Numbered from the stretch's first letter, positions 25,335 to 34,055 are shown. The stretch: 64,000 nucleotides of DNA from Hymenobacter plasmatis (GCF_020711255.1 NZ_JAJFAW010000008.1:62001-126000); one strand, 5' to 3'. Translations and numbers: made by a program. Notes: a model not told the origin generated them from the sequence alone.

Positions 25335-25616
25335 TTACTTCTTCTTAGCAGCCGGAGCAGCCTTCTTGGCAGCAGCGGGAGCGGCTTTCTTAGCAGGAGC
25401 AGCTTTCTTAGCAGCACCGCCGGCAGCCGAAGCGGCACCAGCACCGGCGTTCTTGGTGTTCTGCACTTCGGTGCGGAACGCCTGGGCCATCGTCTTCAGC
25501 TCCTGCATGCCTTTACGTACGCGGGTGCCGGCAGCAGCATTCTGCTTGTCGTAGAATTTCGAAAAGTCGTCTTCGAGCGACATCACGAGGTCCTTCAGTT
25601 TGCCGAAATTGTTCAT
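25335..25616 (-). CDS. histone H1-like DNA-binding protein
   Basis: A 93-residue protein. Residues 1 to about 55 form a helical domain (MNNFGKLKDLVMSLEDDFSKFYDKQN). The rest is an Ala/Lys/Pro tail with repeated KKAAPAKKAAPA units, like the H1-type proteins common in Bacteroidota. It probably binds and compacts DNA through the lysine tail. It has its own promoter and terminator, so it is a single-gene unit. Confidence 0.88.
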   Translation of the reverse strand: MNNFGKLKDLVMSLEDDFSKFYDKQNAAAGTRVRKGMQELKTMAQAFRTEVQNTKNAGAGAASAAGGAAKKAAPAKKAAPAAAKKAAPAAKKK

Positions 25617-25670
25617 CGGGATTTGGGGGTTTGGGGTGAAAAATGAATTTGTTGTGGTGTTAAGCCGGCC

Positions 25671-25700
25671 CTAATATACAGGGATTTCAAATGCAAGCAA
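25671..25700 (-). promoter_or_regulatory. promoter of the histone H1-like gene
   Basis: TTG (25700-25698), 19 bases, then TATATTAG (25678-25671), 7 of 8 matches to the -7 pattern. The start codon lies 55 bases downstream. Confidence 0.6.
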
Positions 25701-25807
25701 GTTTTCCACTTTTTTTCTAAAACCCCCTCCCCTGCTTTTGGGGGCCGATTTTGCCAAAAAAAAGGCCATTTGCGCAAAGTTGAGCTACTCCCATTAGCTT
25801 GGTATAG

Positions 25808-25851
25808 TACAAAAACAAACGCGCCGGCCACCCTTGCGGATGACCGGCGCG
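25808..25851 (-). terminator. intrinsic terminator after the alpha-oxoamine synthase gene
   Basis: The stem CGCGCCGG / CCGGCGCG (25820-25827 with 25844-25851) has a 16-base loop. A T-rich run (GTTTGTTTTTG) follows on the minus strand, 20 bases after the stop codon. Confidence 0.8.
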
Positions 25852-25871
25852 AAGTGCCGTAAATGGCTTTT

Positions 25872-27119
25872 CTAGGCCGTTTGGACGGTAACCTGCGTTT
25901 TGCTGTAAAGCCCTTTGTCGAGCTTAGCCGCCATGGCCTCAAACGCCACAATCGTTTCCTGTACGTCGTCGAGCGTATGCATGGCCGTGGGGATGAGGCG
26001 GAGCATAATCACGCCCTTGGGCACCACCGGATACACCACGATAGAGCAGAAAATGCCGTGATTCTCACGCAAATCGAAGGTTAGGGCCGTTGCGTCGGAC
26101 AATTCACCGTTCAGGAACACCGGCGTTACCGGCGACTCGGTGGTGCCGATGTTGAAGCCTTTCTCGCGCAGGCCGCCCTGCAGGGCCCGCACGATGGTCC
26201 AGAGCTTTTCGCGGTATTCGGGGTGGTTGCGAATCAGTTCCAGGCGCTTCAGCGCCCCAATTACTAATGGCATGGGCAGCGATTTGGCGAAAATCTGGCT
26301 ACGCATGTTGTATCGCAAATATTCAATCACGCTTTCTTGTCCGGCCACGAACGCGCCGATGCTGGCCATGCTCTTGGCGAACGTGTAAAAAATTAGGTCT
26401 ACGCCCTCTACGCAGCCCAAATGTTCGGCTGTGCCGGCTCCCGTAGCGCCCAGCGTGCCAAAACCATGAGCATCGTCAACGAAGATGCGGAAGTCGAATT
26501 TCTTCTTCAATTCCACGATTTCGGGCAGCTTGCCGAGGTTGCCCGACATGCCGAACATGCCCTCCGTAATTACCAGGATTCCGCCGCCGGTTTCGTCGGT
26601 GAGGCGCTTGGCGCGCTCCAGCTGCTTCTCGAGGCTGGCCATGTTGTTGTGCGGAAAAACAAAGCGCTTACCCTGGTGTAGGCGCACGCCGTCGATGATG
26701 CAGGCGTGCGACTCGGCGTCGTACACAATCACGTCGTGGCGGTTCACCAGCGCATCGATGATGCTCACCACGCCCTGGTAGCCGAAGTTGAGCAGCAGCG
26801 CGCCGGGCTTGTTCACGAAATCGGCCAGCTCGTTTTCCAGCTGCTCGTGCAGGGTGGAGTTGCCGCTCATGATGCGGGCGCCCATGGGGTACGCCATGCC
26901 GAATTCGGTGGCACCGTCGATGTCGGCTTGCCGGACTTCGGGGTGGTTGGCCAGGCCCAGGTAGTTGTTTAGGCTCCAGGTAAGCACCTCTTTGCCACGA
27001 AACTGCATGCGGGGCTGAATTTGGCCCTCCAGCTTGGGAAAGGCAAAGTAGCCGTGAGCGTAGTGCGACTGCGAGCCAAGGGGGCCACGGTTGGCCGAAA
27101 TCCGGTCGAAAATATCCAC
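25872..27119 (-). CDS. alpha-oxoamine synthase family enzyme (serine palmitoyltransferase / cysteate acyltransferase type)
   Basis: A 415-residue PLP enzyme that joins an acyl thioester to an amino acid with loss of CO2. The Schiff-base lysine lies in FYTFAKSMASIG, the PLP-binding aspartate in RIFVDDAHGFG, and substrate-site motifs in NNYLGLANHP and FNFGYQG-like LLNFGYQGVV. In Bacteroidota, members make sphingolipid bases (from serine), capnine-type sulfonolipid bases (from cysteate), or serve as KBL or BioF. No bio or tdh genes are adjacent, which favours the lipid roles, but the substrate cannot be read from sequence alone. The start is a GTG, and a promoter lies at 27207-27238. Confidence 0.75.
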   Translation of the reverse strand: MDIFDRISANRGPLGSQSHYAHGYFAFPKLEGQIQPRMQFRGKEVLTWSLNNYLGLANHPEVRQADIDGATEFGMAYPMGARIMSGNSTLHEQLENELADFVNKPGALLLNFGYQGVVSIIDALVNRHDVIVYDAESHACIIDGVRLHQGKRFVFPHNNMASLEKQLERAKRLTDETGGGILVITEGMFGMSGNLGKLPEIVELKKKFDFRIFVDDAHGFGTLGATGAGTAEHLGCVEGVDLIFYTFAKSMASIGAFVAGQESVIEYLRYNMRSQIFAKSLPMPLVIGALKRLELIRNHPEYREKLWTIVRALQGGLREKGFNIGTTESPVTPVFLNGELSDATALTFDLRENHGIFCSIVVYPVVPKGVIMLRLIPTAMHTLDDVQETIVAFEAMAAKLDKGLYSKTQVTVQTA

Positions 27120-27206
27120 TGAAAAAACGGGGTGTTAATGTGAAGAGTTAGGCGGGGGAAGAGCCAACTGTGGCGAAGAGAAATTTGCTCGCAGTTAGCC
27201 CAATGA

Positions 27207-27238
27207 CAAAGGTAACCCTGAGCCCGGGATGTACACAA
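27207..27238 (-). promoter_or_regulatory. promoter of the alpha-oxoamine synthase gene
   Basis: TTG (27238-27236), 21 bases, TACCTTTG (27214-27207) on the minus strand. The spacing is slightly long. The untranslated leader would be about 85 bases. Confidence 0.55.
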
Positions 27239-27335
27239 TTTGGGCTTGATAACGCTAATATGCGAACGATGTTTGACGCAGGCATGCGCTTTCCAACTTT
27301 CTTTGTGGTTCGAACCTGAACTGTTAGCGAATTCG

Positions 27336-28847
27336 ATGAAGAAAATCAACAAGCTGCTCGTCGCCAACCGGGGCGAAATTGCCCTGCGCGTGCTGCGCTC
27401 GGCCAAGGAAATGGGCATTGCCACCGTGGCCATCTACTCCGAAGCCGACCGCAACGCCCTGCACGTGCGCTATGCCGACGAAGCCGTGTGCGTGGGCCCG
27501 CCCTCCTCGGCCCAGAGCTACCTGCGCGGCGACAAGATTCTCGAAGTTTGCCAGCAACTGGGCGTCGATGCCATTCACCCCGGCTATGGCTTCCTGAGCG
27601 AGAACGCCGGGTTTGCCCGGGCCGTCCGCGCCGCCGGCCTGATTTTCGTCGGCCCTTCGCCCGAGGCCATGGAAATCATGGGCGACAAGCTCTCGGCCAA
27701 GCAAGCCGTGAAAGCATACAACATTCCCCTGGTGCCGGGAACCGATGAGGCTATTTCCGATGTGGGCGCCGCCAAGCAGATTGCCCAGGAAGTGGGCTTT
27801 CCCATCCTCATCAAGGCCTCGGCCGGTGGAGGCGGCAAGGGCATGCGCATCGTCAACGGTGCCCACGAGTTTGAGGAGCAAATGCAGCTGGCCATCAACG
27901 AGGCCACTTCGGCTTTTGGCGACGGCTCGGTGTTCATCGAGAAGTTTGTGACCGGCCCGCGCCACATCGAAATTCAGGTACTCGGCGACGAGCACGGGAA
28001 TATTGTGCACCTGTTCGAGCGCGAGTGCAGCATTCAGCGCCGCCACCAGAAGGTGATTGAGGAAGCGCCTTCGTCAGTGCTCACGCCGGAGCTGCGCGCC
28101 CAAATGGGCCAATGCGCCGTAGACGTGGCTCGCGCCTGCGATTACACCGGCGCCGGCACGGTGGAGTTTCTACTCGACGACCAGCACAACTTCTACTTCC
28201 TGGAGATGAACACCCGCCTGCAGGTGGAGCACCCCGTTACGGAGCAAATCACGGGGCTCGATTTGGTGAAGGAGCAAATCAAAGTAGCTCAGGGCGAGCC
28301 CCTGGCCTTCCGGCAGGAAGACCTCACCATCACCGGCCACGCCCTGGAGCTGCGCGTGTACGCCGAGGACCCGCAAAACAACTTCCTCCCCGACATCGGA
28401 ACCCTAACCACCTACGTGCGCCCCCAGGGCCCCGGCGTGCGCGTCGACGACGGCTTTGAGCAGGGCATGGACATCCCGATTTACTACGACCCGATGATTG
28501 CCAAGCTGGTCACCTTCGGGGCCGACCGCGCCGAGGCCATTGCCCGCATGCTGCGCGCCATCGAGGAGTATAAAATCACCGGCATCGAGACCACGCTGCC
28601 CTTTGGGTCCTACGTGCTGCAGCACCCCGCCTTCGTCAGCGGCAACTTCGACACGAACTTCATCCGCGACCATTTCACCCCCACCACCCTGGCCCCCACC
28701 GCGCCGGATGATGCCACGGCGAGAGTAGCTGCCACGCTCGGCGCCATGCTCCTCAGCGACAAGAAACCCAAAGCAGCAGTAGCAGCTGGCGATATGGCTG
28801 GCGCGGATGTTTCAGGTTGGCGTCGGAACCGCTCGGGTGTGCGGTAG
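27336..28847 (+). CDS. accC: biotin carboxylase subunit (acetyl-/propionyl-CoA carboxylase type)
   Basis: The ATP-grasp enzyme carboxylates biotin on its carrier protein. The 503-residue product has KLLVANRGEIALRVLRSA, the ATP loop KASAGGGGKGMRI, the catalytic ERECSIQRRHQKVIEEAPS and EMNTRLQVEHPVTEQ. The start is the ATG at 27336 (KKINKLLVANRGE). A C-terminal extension of about 50 residues (from NFIRDHFTPTT) resembles alpha subunits of acyl-CoA carboxylases without their biotin domain. No biotin carrier or carboxyltransferase is adjacent. The partner, and hence acetyl versus propionyl use, is open. Confidence 0.88.
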   Translation: MKKINKLLVANRGEIALRVLRSAKEMGIATVAIYSEADRNALHVRYADEAVCVGPPSSAQSYLRGDKILEVCQQLGVDAIHPGYGFLSENAGFARAVRAAGLIFVGPSPEAMEIMGDKLSAKQAVKAYNIPLVPGTDEAISDVGAAKQIAQEVGFPILIKASAGGGGKGMRIVNGAHEFEEQMQLAINEATSAFGDGSVFIEKFVTGPRHIEIQVLGDEHGNIVHLFERECSIQRRHQKVIEEAPSSVLTPELRAQMGQCAVDVARACDYTGAGTVEFLLDDQHNFYFLEMNTRLQVEHPVTEQITGLDLVKEQIKVAQGEPLAFRQEDLTITGHALELRVYAEDPQNNFLPDIGTLTTYVRPQGPGVRVDDGFEQGMDIPIYYDPMIAKLVTFGADRAEAIARMLRAIEEYKITGIETTLPFGSYVLQHPAFVSGNFDTNFIRDHFTPTTLAPTAPDDATARVAATLGAMLLSDKKPKAAVAAGDMAGADVSGWRRNRSGVR

Positions 28848-28866
28848 GAATTCAGATAAAGAGAGA

Positions 28867-28900
28867 AAAGGCCCGGCTGAGTTAGTCGGGCCTTTTTGTT
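28867..28900. terminator. intrinsic terminator after accC
   Basis: The stem AAAGGCCCG / CGGGCCTTT has a short loop and a T tract on the plus strand. The complementary strand is also T-rich, so it may serve the convergent gene at 28956 too. Confidence 0.8.
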
Positions 28901-28955
28901 TTATGGTATGGTGCTTTTTTAAAGCTTGATTCCCTTTACTATGAGGGACTCTTTA

Positions 28956-29750
28956 CTACTTGCCTGACTGCATCAGCAGCATTACCTCTGCCATGGGTTG
29001 CTGGCTTATCTTAAACCCATGCTGCACAGTAGCATCCATAGCTGCAATCACCGTAATAACCAGCGCAAATGATGCAGCCAGCACGGGTACCCCAGCCAGC
29101 CGACGGGCGCTGAACATACCGGTTTGGTACCCGATGCTAAGCATGCTCATGGCTGATAGCAGGTTTAGTACAGCCCAGATTATGCCTGGAATGTGGTAGT
29201 TCAACGCCACGGTTTTGCGGGTGGTATGCACGTTAAACACCTCACTTAGCGAGTTGATGAAAAGGCTGCGCAACTCCGAATCCATATTTTCCTGAGCCAG
29301 CGAAGCTGCCTGTTCCCACATTAACCGCTGTATTTCATTGGTGCGGGGTTCGCGCTTTTTGGCTGCGGCCAAATCAGGAAGCGAGGTAATATTGAGGCGC
29401 AATGCCACATACTCCGGAAAAAGCTTTCGGAGTGCCTGCCCCTGCTTTTCCGGTAAAAGGCGCGTGTATTGGTATGCAGTTCGAATCCGGTTGGCATCCT
29501 CAATTACCAACTCCCGCCGGGTATCAAACCGGGAGGACGTCATGGCAAACGTAAAGGCAAGGAGGAAGGCTAACAAACCAAGAATGGCCCCCACCAGCGC
29601 CGATACGGGCTGCTCCGGTTCTCGTAACCCTTTCCGAATCAGCAATCGGCCCAAGCGGAACCCCGCCTCATTGGCTCCCAATGCAACTCCGACCACCAAT
29701 ACAAATAGTGCCCAGGAGGGCAAAGCCGATATGAAAACCGCGGTGTCCAT
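28956..29750 (-). CDS. DUF4239 / bestrophin-like membrane protein
   Basis: A 264-residue membrane protein with two N-terminal helices (about 10-28 and 50-70, VGAILGLLAFLLAFTFAM). A soluble helical middle follows (ANRIRTAYQYTRLLPEKQGQ), then two C-terminal helices (IIWAVLNLLSAMSMLSIGY; VLAASFALVITVIAAMDATV). This order is typical of the DUF4239 family, whose function is unknown. The FDTRRELVIEDANRIRTAY motif is characteristic. It stands alone between accC and the toxin-antitoxin genes. Confidence 0.75.
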   Translation of the reverse strand: MDTAVFISALPSWALFVLVVGVALGANEAGFRLGRLLIRKGLREPEQPVSALVGAILGLLAFLLAFTFAMTSSRFDTRRELVIEDANRIRTAYQYTRLLPEKQGQALRKLFPEYVALRLNITSLPDLAAAKKREPRTNEIQRLMWEQAASLAQENMDSELRSLFINSLSEVFNVHTTRKTVALNYHIPGIIWAVLNLLSAMSMLSIGYQTGMFSARRLAGVPVLAASFALVITVIAAMDATVQHGFKISQQPMAEVMLLMQSGK

Positions 29751-29835
29751 GAGTACTGCATACGAGCACCTGCCTATTCAGGACAATTTCCATACAGCAC
29801 TGGTAATCAATCCACCTCCTGAATAATCAACCTCT

Positions 29836-30285
29836 TTACGCCTTGATGCGTGGGTCAAATTCAAAGTCCTCCCAGCCCACAATGCGTACCTGCCCAAAAT
29901 CCGGATGGCGGGTGTTGAGCACGTAGTTGTGCTCGTGGGCGATGATGGAGGACGGCACCCGCAGCACGGCAGCCTTTTGGCGCTGGTACCAGCTGGTCCC
30001 TAACGGCTGGCAGCGGGCGTAGTGGCGCGGGAATTGCCAGTCGGCGGGCATTTGGTCCAGGGTTAGCTCTTCGATGAGCAGGGCATCGGGAATTTCGATG
30101 CGGATGACTTTGAAGAGGCTGTTGAGGCCTTCGCCGCTGCGGTGCACCACGTTTTCAAGGCAAGCCAGCGCGCGGCTGCCGGCCGCGTAGATGACCATCT
30201 GGCCGCGCTGGTTCCAGCGGCCGGGGTTGCCGGATGCCACTAGTTCGCCGGCGTACTTCGCCAGGCATATGCGGTATACTTCCAC
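29836..30285 (-). CDS. RES-domain NAD+-degrading toxin
   Basis: The 149-residue RES domain protein has YRICLAKYAGELVASGNPGR, with the Arg and Tyr of the active site, W-N-Q-R-G and the closing GQVRIVGWEDFEFDPRI. RES toxins phosphorolyse or hydrolyse NAD+ and are held inactive by an Xre/ParS-type antitoxin. That partner is encoded 8 bases upstream in the same direction. The start is GTG 30285. Confidence 0.9.
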   Translation of the reverse strand: MEVYRICLAKYAGELVASGNPGRWNQRGQMVIYAAGSRALACLENVVHRSGEGLNSLFKVIRIEIPDALLIEELTLDQMPADWQFPRHYARCQPLGTSWYQRQKAAVLRVPSSIIAHEHNYVLNTRHPDFGQVRIVGWEDFEFDPRIKA

Positions 30286-30293
30286 GCGGGGGC

Positions 30294-30755
30294 TTAGGCG
30301 AAATCGCCGTGGGCGATGCGGTCCACTTCGTCAGCTACCAAATCGATGCCGCCGCTGGTTTCGAGCAGGGTCAGCGGGGGCTGGTTGTCGAGGCCGTAGG
30401 CGGGCTTGTCGAGCCAGCGGCGGAAGGCCGACACCGAGCCAAATACTTCTTCGCCCAGGCGGGCCAGCGCCAGCAATTTCAGCACCTGCTCGCTGGGGGC
30501 CGGGCCCAAGCGTTTCTTGCCTTGGCGGTAGGTCCGCAGGGTTTTGGTGGTGGTGTGGAGCAGGTCGGCCAGTTCGTCGGCGCTCAGCTGCAGCAGCGCA
30601 GCCACGTCGAACGCCGTTTTGGCGAGCACGCCCGTGCGCGCCTCCATCACCAAGGCGAAGGAATCGGCCACGGTGGCCTGTAGCCCAAGCAAAGCAGGCG
30701 AATAAACGGCGGAAGAGTGAGCGGCGGCAGTCATGAGCACAGGCGAAGAATGCAT
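30294..30755 (-). CDS. Xre/MbcA/ParS-type antitoxin
   Basis: A protein of about 153 residues with an N-terminal helix-turn-helix-like region (LSADELADLLHTTTKTLRTYRQGKKRL). The C-terminal toxin-binding DUF2384 domain reads LARLGEEVFGSVSAFRRWLDKPAYGLDNQPPLTLLE. It neutralises the RES toxin and should repress its own promoter. I use ATG 30755; an ATG at 30734 (TAAAHSSAVY) is equally possible and would leave the inverted repeats entirely upstream. Confidence 0.88.
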   Translation of the reverse strand: MHSSPVLMTAAAHSSAVYSPALLGLQATVADSFALVMEARTGVLAKTAFDVAALLQLSADELADLLHTTTKTLRTYRQGKKRLGPAPSEQVLKLLALARLGEEVFGSVSAFRRWLDKPAYGLDNQPPLTLLETSGGIDLVADEVDRIAHGDFA

Positions 30756-30793
30756 TCCCAAAGATGGGAATATTTTCCGTAGTAACGGGAAAA
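30754..30793 (-). promoter_or_regulatory. operator candidate of the RES/Xre operon
   Basis: Two inverted repeats lie at the start of the antitoxin gene: ATTCCCA/TGGGAAT (30754-30771, 4-base spacer) and TTTTCC/GGAAAA (30773-30793). Between them is CATCTTTG, one mismatch from the -7 pattern. The arrangement suits autorepression. Confidence 0.5.
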
Positions 30794-30804
30794 ACTTCCG
30801 CTTT

Positions 30805-30870
30805 GTTCCAGCCCAATTCAGTTGCCGTTAGCTCAACCAGACGTTCCGCTCGCTCCGTCCTGGCTGGAAC
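30805..30870. repeat. palindromic intergenic hairpin between bshB1 and the TA operon
   Basis: The 9-base arms GTTCCAGCC (30805-30813) and GGCTGGAAC (30862-30870) enclose GCCGTTAGCTCAAC, a 14-mer also present at 22053-22066, and a CCAG..CTGG inner stem. It abuts the bshB1 stop codon and may act as its terminator, although no T tract follows. Confidence 0.5.
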
Positions 30871-30872
30871 CG

Positions 30873-31592
30873 CTAAATCAAGTCGCTCAGTTCGCGCACG
30901 CCTACCGGCCGGTGCACCGTAAAGCCCTCGCCGAATTCCACGCCGATGATGTGGCCAAAGTCGCGGGCGCGGGCTTCCATGAATTTTGAAAACTCCTGGC
31001 TCGACAAGTAGGTGGCCGGCTCGTCGCTCGCGGGGTTGAAAAACTGGCTGCCGTAGGCCAGAACACTCTCCCACCGCTTGGCCCAATACGGGGTAACGTC
31101 CACCACAAAAGCCGGCACAATGGCGCGGTCCTGAATGTAGTGGTACACGTGTTTGGGCCGCCAGGGTGTTTGGGGCGTGCCGTCGTGGTCCAGGGTTTCA
31201 ACCATGCGCAGGCCGGCCAGAAAGCAGGCTTCCGTGGCCAGTTGGGCTGCGCGCCCATGGTCGGGGTGCCGGTCGTGGATGGCATTGGCCAGCACAATCT
31301 CCGGCTGATAGCGGCGAATGGCGGCAATAAGCGGCAACTGGTGCTCCCGGTCGTTGCGGAAGAAGCCGTCTTGCAACCCCAGATTTTCGCGAACACTCAC
31401 GCCCAGAATCTTCGCCGCTGCAGCAGCCTCTGCGGCCCGGATGGCGGGCGTACCGCGCGTGCCCAGCTCACCCCGCGTAAGGTCTACAATCCCTACTTTT
31501 TTGCCGGCCGCCACGGCGGCGAGCAAGGTGCCAGAGCACGTCATTTCCACGTCGTCGGGGTGCGCGCCCAGAGCCAGAATATCGAGTTTCAT
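30873..31592 (-). CDS. bshB1: bacillithiol biosynthesis deacetylase BshB1
   Basis: BshB1 removes the acetyl group from GlcNAc-malate during bacillithiol synthesis. The 239-residue LmbE/PIG-L zinc enzyme has the metal and catalytic motif GAHPDDVEMTCSGTL and the second motif DRHPDHGRAA. The family markers RGELGTRGTPAIRAAEA and YGSQFFNP are present. No bshA or bshC is adjacent. With trxB a few kilobases away this points to bacillithiol-based thiol chemistry in this organism. Confidence 0.95.
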   Translation of the reverse strand: MKLDILALGAHPDDVEMTCSGTLLAAVAAGKKVGIVDLTRGELGTRGTPAIRAAEAAAAAKILGVSVRENLGLQDGFFRNDREHQLPLIAAIRRYQPEIVLANAIHDRHPDHGRAAQLATEACFLAGLRMVETLDHDGTPQTPWRPKHVYHYIQDRAIVPAFVVDVTPYWAKRWESVLAYGSQFFNPASDEPATYLSSQEFSKFMEARARDFGHIIGVEFGEGFTVHRPVGVRELSDLI

Positions 31593-31633
31593 GTGAGGTC
31601 GGTTTTTAGCTCAATTTCAGAAATAGGCCGTAC

Positions 31634-31681
31634 CAAAAGCCAGATGCTAATGCCGTTCTTTCAACAGCATTAGCATCTGGC
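31634..31681 (-). terminator. intrinsic terminator after the M23 peptidase gene
   Basis: A perfect 15-bp stem (31639-31653 with 31667-31681, GCCAGATGCTAATGC) has a 13-base loop and TTTT on the minus strand. Confidence 0.85.
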
Positions 31682-31698
31682 GATAATTGACTAGAAGT

Positions 31699-32817
31699 CT
31701 ACTTCACCCGCAGCTTACGCCCCGGCTGAAGCGTTTTCACGCCAGGATTCAGCTTTTTCAGAGTGCTTACGCGCACCCCGTACCGTTCGGCTACTTCCGA
31801 GAGGGTATCACCCGACCGAACCTTGTGCGTAACCACCTGCCGCGCCCGCGAAGGCTGGCCGTGGCTGCTGCTCCCGCGGTGCTGCAGCGCGCGGCTGTAA
31901 TAGTTAAACAGCTGCGAGGTGATGGTAAAATTGTCCTTCCGAAGCTTGTACTCCGGGAAGTTGTACATCAAGGCCGGGTTGATGGGGTTGCCCTGATAGC
32001 GCACTTCATAGTGCAGGTGCGAACCCGTGCTGCGCCCCGTGCTGCCACCGTACCCAATGAGCTGGCCGGCTTTAACAAAGGTACCCACCTTCACCAGCGA
32101 CTTGCTCAGGTGGCCGTAAATGGTTTCCAAGCCGTTGTAGTGCCGCACCAGAATGTAGTTGCCGTAGCCACCGCCGTCCCAGGCATTGATGCGCACCACC
32201 CCATCGAACGCCGACTTCACCGAGTCGCCGGTTTCCAGGTCCAGGTCCATGCCGTAGTGCCAGCGGTAGCCCCGAAAGGCAAACCCCGAAGTGATGGGCG
32301 TAGTAACCAAGGGCATCTTGGCATAGCGCTGTCGGGGCACGTCGGTTAGCTTCAGCTTCAGCGAGTCGCGGTAGCTGCGACCATCTACCCGGTAGGGATT
32401 CACGCTGTGCGTGTCCCAGATGGAGTAATAACCGGCCACCTTAACCCACGACGAGTCGATGAGCACTTCTTCCGACATCTCCACGATTTCCTGGCCGCCG
32501 TTGTTTAGCGTCGAGGTGTCTTCGCTTACGATGCTGAGCTTCTTGGCTGGGTTGAAGTATATGGATTTTGCCGCGTCAGAATTATCGTCGGGCAATTCTT
32601 CGGTCTCGATTACCGTGGTGGTATCCGGCCGCACGTAGCGCATTCGTGGCGTTTTGATGCGAAAGAAGTCGGAGCCCCCGGAGGTGCTGCCGGCCCGGGC
32701 CTTGGTGCGCGGGGCCTTGCGGCGTTGCGCCTGGGCTGGGTTCAGCCCAACCAGGAGCAGCAAAAGCGTCAGCAACAAGAGGGCCGGGCGCCAATAGATT
32801 GTTTTCAGGAAAGACAA
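31699..32817 (-). CDS. M23 peptidoglycan endopeptidase with C-terminal LysM
   Basis: A 372-residue exported protein with a signal peptide ending near PAQAQ, a charged linker and an M23 (LytM-type) domain. The zinc motifs are HYGMDLDLETG and GSHLHYEVRYQG. A LysM peptidoglycan-binding module closes it (THKVRSGDTLSEVAERYGV...LNPG). It should cut cross-links in the cell wall. Both zinc motifs are complete, so it is probably active rather than a regulatory EnvC/NlpD-like protein. The frame opens at TTG 32817. Confidence 0.92.
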   Translation of the reverse strand: MSFLKTIYWRPALLLLTLLLLLVGLNPAQAQRRKAPRTKARAGSTSGGSDFFRIKTPRMRYVRPDTTTVIETEELPDDNSDAAKSIYFNPAKKLSIVSEDTSTLNNGGQEIVEMSEEVLIDSSWVKVAGYYSIWDTHSVNPYRVDGRSYRDSLKLKLTDVPRQRYAKMPLVTTPITSGFAFRGYRWHYGMDLDLETGDSVKSAFDGVVRINAWDGGGYGNYILVRHYNGLETIYGHLSKSLVKVGTFVKAGQLIGYGGSTGRSTGSHLHYEVRYQGNPINPALMYNFPEYKLRKDNFTITSQLFNYYSRALQHRGSSSHGQPSRARQVVTHKVRSGDTLSEVAERYGVRVSTLKKLNPGVKTLQPGRKLRVK

Positions 32818-32943
32818 AAGCGAACAGGAAAAAGGCCGGCCGCGAAGAAAACGCCTTCGCTTTCGTGCCGTTCATGCTAAACAAAGCGGTTAGTAAAGAC
32901 GAATCACAAAGCTCGTCCCTACTAACACGTCAATGCAACGATT

Positions 32944-33879
32944 TTAGTGCACGCCCAGTGCAGCTAAATATCGTTCGGCGTCGAGGGCGGCCATGCAGCC
33001 GGTGCCAGCAGCCGTCACGGCCTGCCGATAAGTGTAGTCCTGCACGTCGCCACAGGCGAAAACGCCGTCGATGTTGGTCTTGCTCGTGCCGGGAATCGTC
33101 TTCAGGTAGCCCTGCTCGTCGTGGTGCAGGTAGGGCTGAAAAATCTTGGAATTGGGCTCGTGCCCAATGGCCACAAAAAAGCCGGTCAATTTAATTTCCC
33201 GAGTTTCGTGAGTCAGCAGGTTTTTCACGCGCACGCCTTCCACACTGTGCTCACCCAGAATCTCATCCGTCACGGTATCAAACAGCACCTCAATCTTGGG
33301 GTTGTCCAGCACGCGCTTCTGCATGATTTTGGAAGCTTTCATTTCGCCCTTGCGCACTATCATGGTCACTTTGCTGCACAGGTTGGCGAGGTAGGTTGCC
33401 TCCTCCGCAGCGGTGTCGCCAGCGCCCACAATGGCCACATCCTGGCCCCGATAAAAGAAGCCGTCGCACACGGCACAGGCCGACACGCCCGAGCCATTCA
33501 GCCGGGCTTCTGACGGAATGCCCAACCACTTGGCCGAGGCGCCAGTAGCAATAATCACGGTATCGGCCGTCAATTCCAGCGTTTCGTCGATGGTGACCTT
33601 ACGCGGGTGCACCGAAAAGTCTACCGCTGTGGCAATGCCATAGCGGATGTCCGTGCCGAAGCGGGCGGCCTGTTTCTTCAGGTCTTCCATCATCTGCGGG
33701 CCCATCACGCCATCGGCATAGCCAGGGAAATTCTCTACGTCATTAGTAATAGTGAGCTGGCCACCCGGCTGCAAGCCCATGTACATTACAGGGGCCATGT
33801 TGGCCCGGGCAGCGTAAATGGCGGCAGTGTATCCGGCCGGGCCGGAGCCGATAATCAGGCATTTGATGTGTTCAGACAT
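32944..33879 (-). CDS. trxB: thioredoxin-disulfide reductase
   Basis: A low-molecular-weight flavoprotein that transfers electrons from NADPH to thioredoxin. The 311-residue product has the FAD motif CLIIGSGPAGYTAAIYAARA, the redox CAVCDG, the NADPH motif VGAGDTAAEEATYLA and the terminal FACGDVQD. The start is ATG 33879 (SEHIKCLIIGSGPAG); an open stretch upstream to 33966 has no homology. Confidence 0.96.
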   Translation of the reverse strand: MSEHIKCLIIGSGPAGYTAAIYAARANMAPVMYMGLQPGGQLTITNDVENFPGYADGVMGPQMMEDLKKQAARFGTDIRYGIATAVDFSVHPRKVTIDETLELTADTVIIATGASAKWLGIPSEARLNGSGVSACAVCDGFFYRGQDVAIVGAGDTAAEEATYLANLCSKVTMIVRKGEMKASKIMQKRVLDNPKIEVLFDTVTDEILGEHSVEGVRVKNLLTHETREIKLTGFFVAIGHEPNSKIFQPYLHHDEQGYLKTIPGTSKTNIDGVFACGDVQDYTYRQAVTAAGTGCMAALDAERYLAALGVH

Positions 33880-34024
33880 TGGGTAAGCGGCGCGAAATCG
33901 AGCTTCGCGTATCAATAAACGTTGAAAAGAAACCGGCTGGCAGAACTGCCGGCGCAGAAATTGCAAGTTCTAAATCTATAGTAGCACTACCACCATACAG
34001 ACGGCGGCAAAGGCTAAACTGTAC

Positions 34025-34055
34025 AAAAAACCCCAACCTAACGGTCGGGGTTTTT
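34025..34055 (-). terminator. intrinsic terminator after the primary sigma factor gene
   Basis: AAAACCCC-(inner CC..GG)-GGGGTTTT hairpin with A and T tracts on both sides, 21 bases after the sigma factor stop codon. Confidence 0.8.

Noticed and set aside
30191..30736. A plus-strand Arg/Pro-rich frame opposite the toxin-antitoxin genes
   Set aside because: It has shadow-frame composition, and the minus-strand products are clear RES and Xre/ParS proteins.
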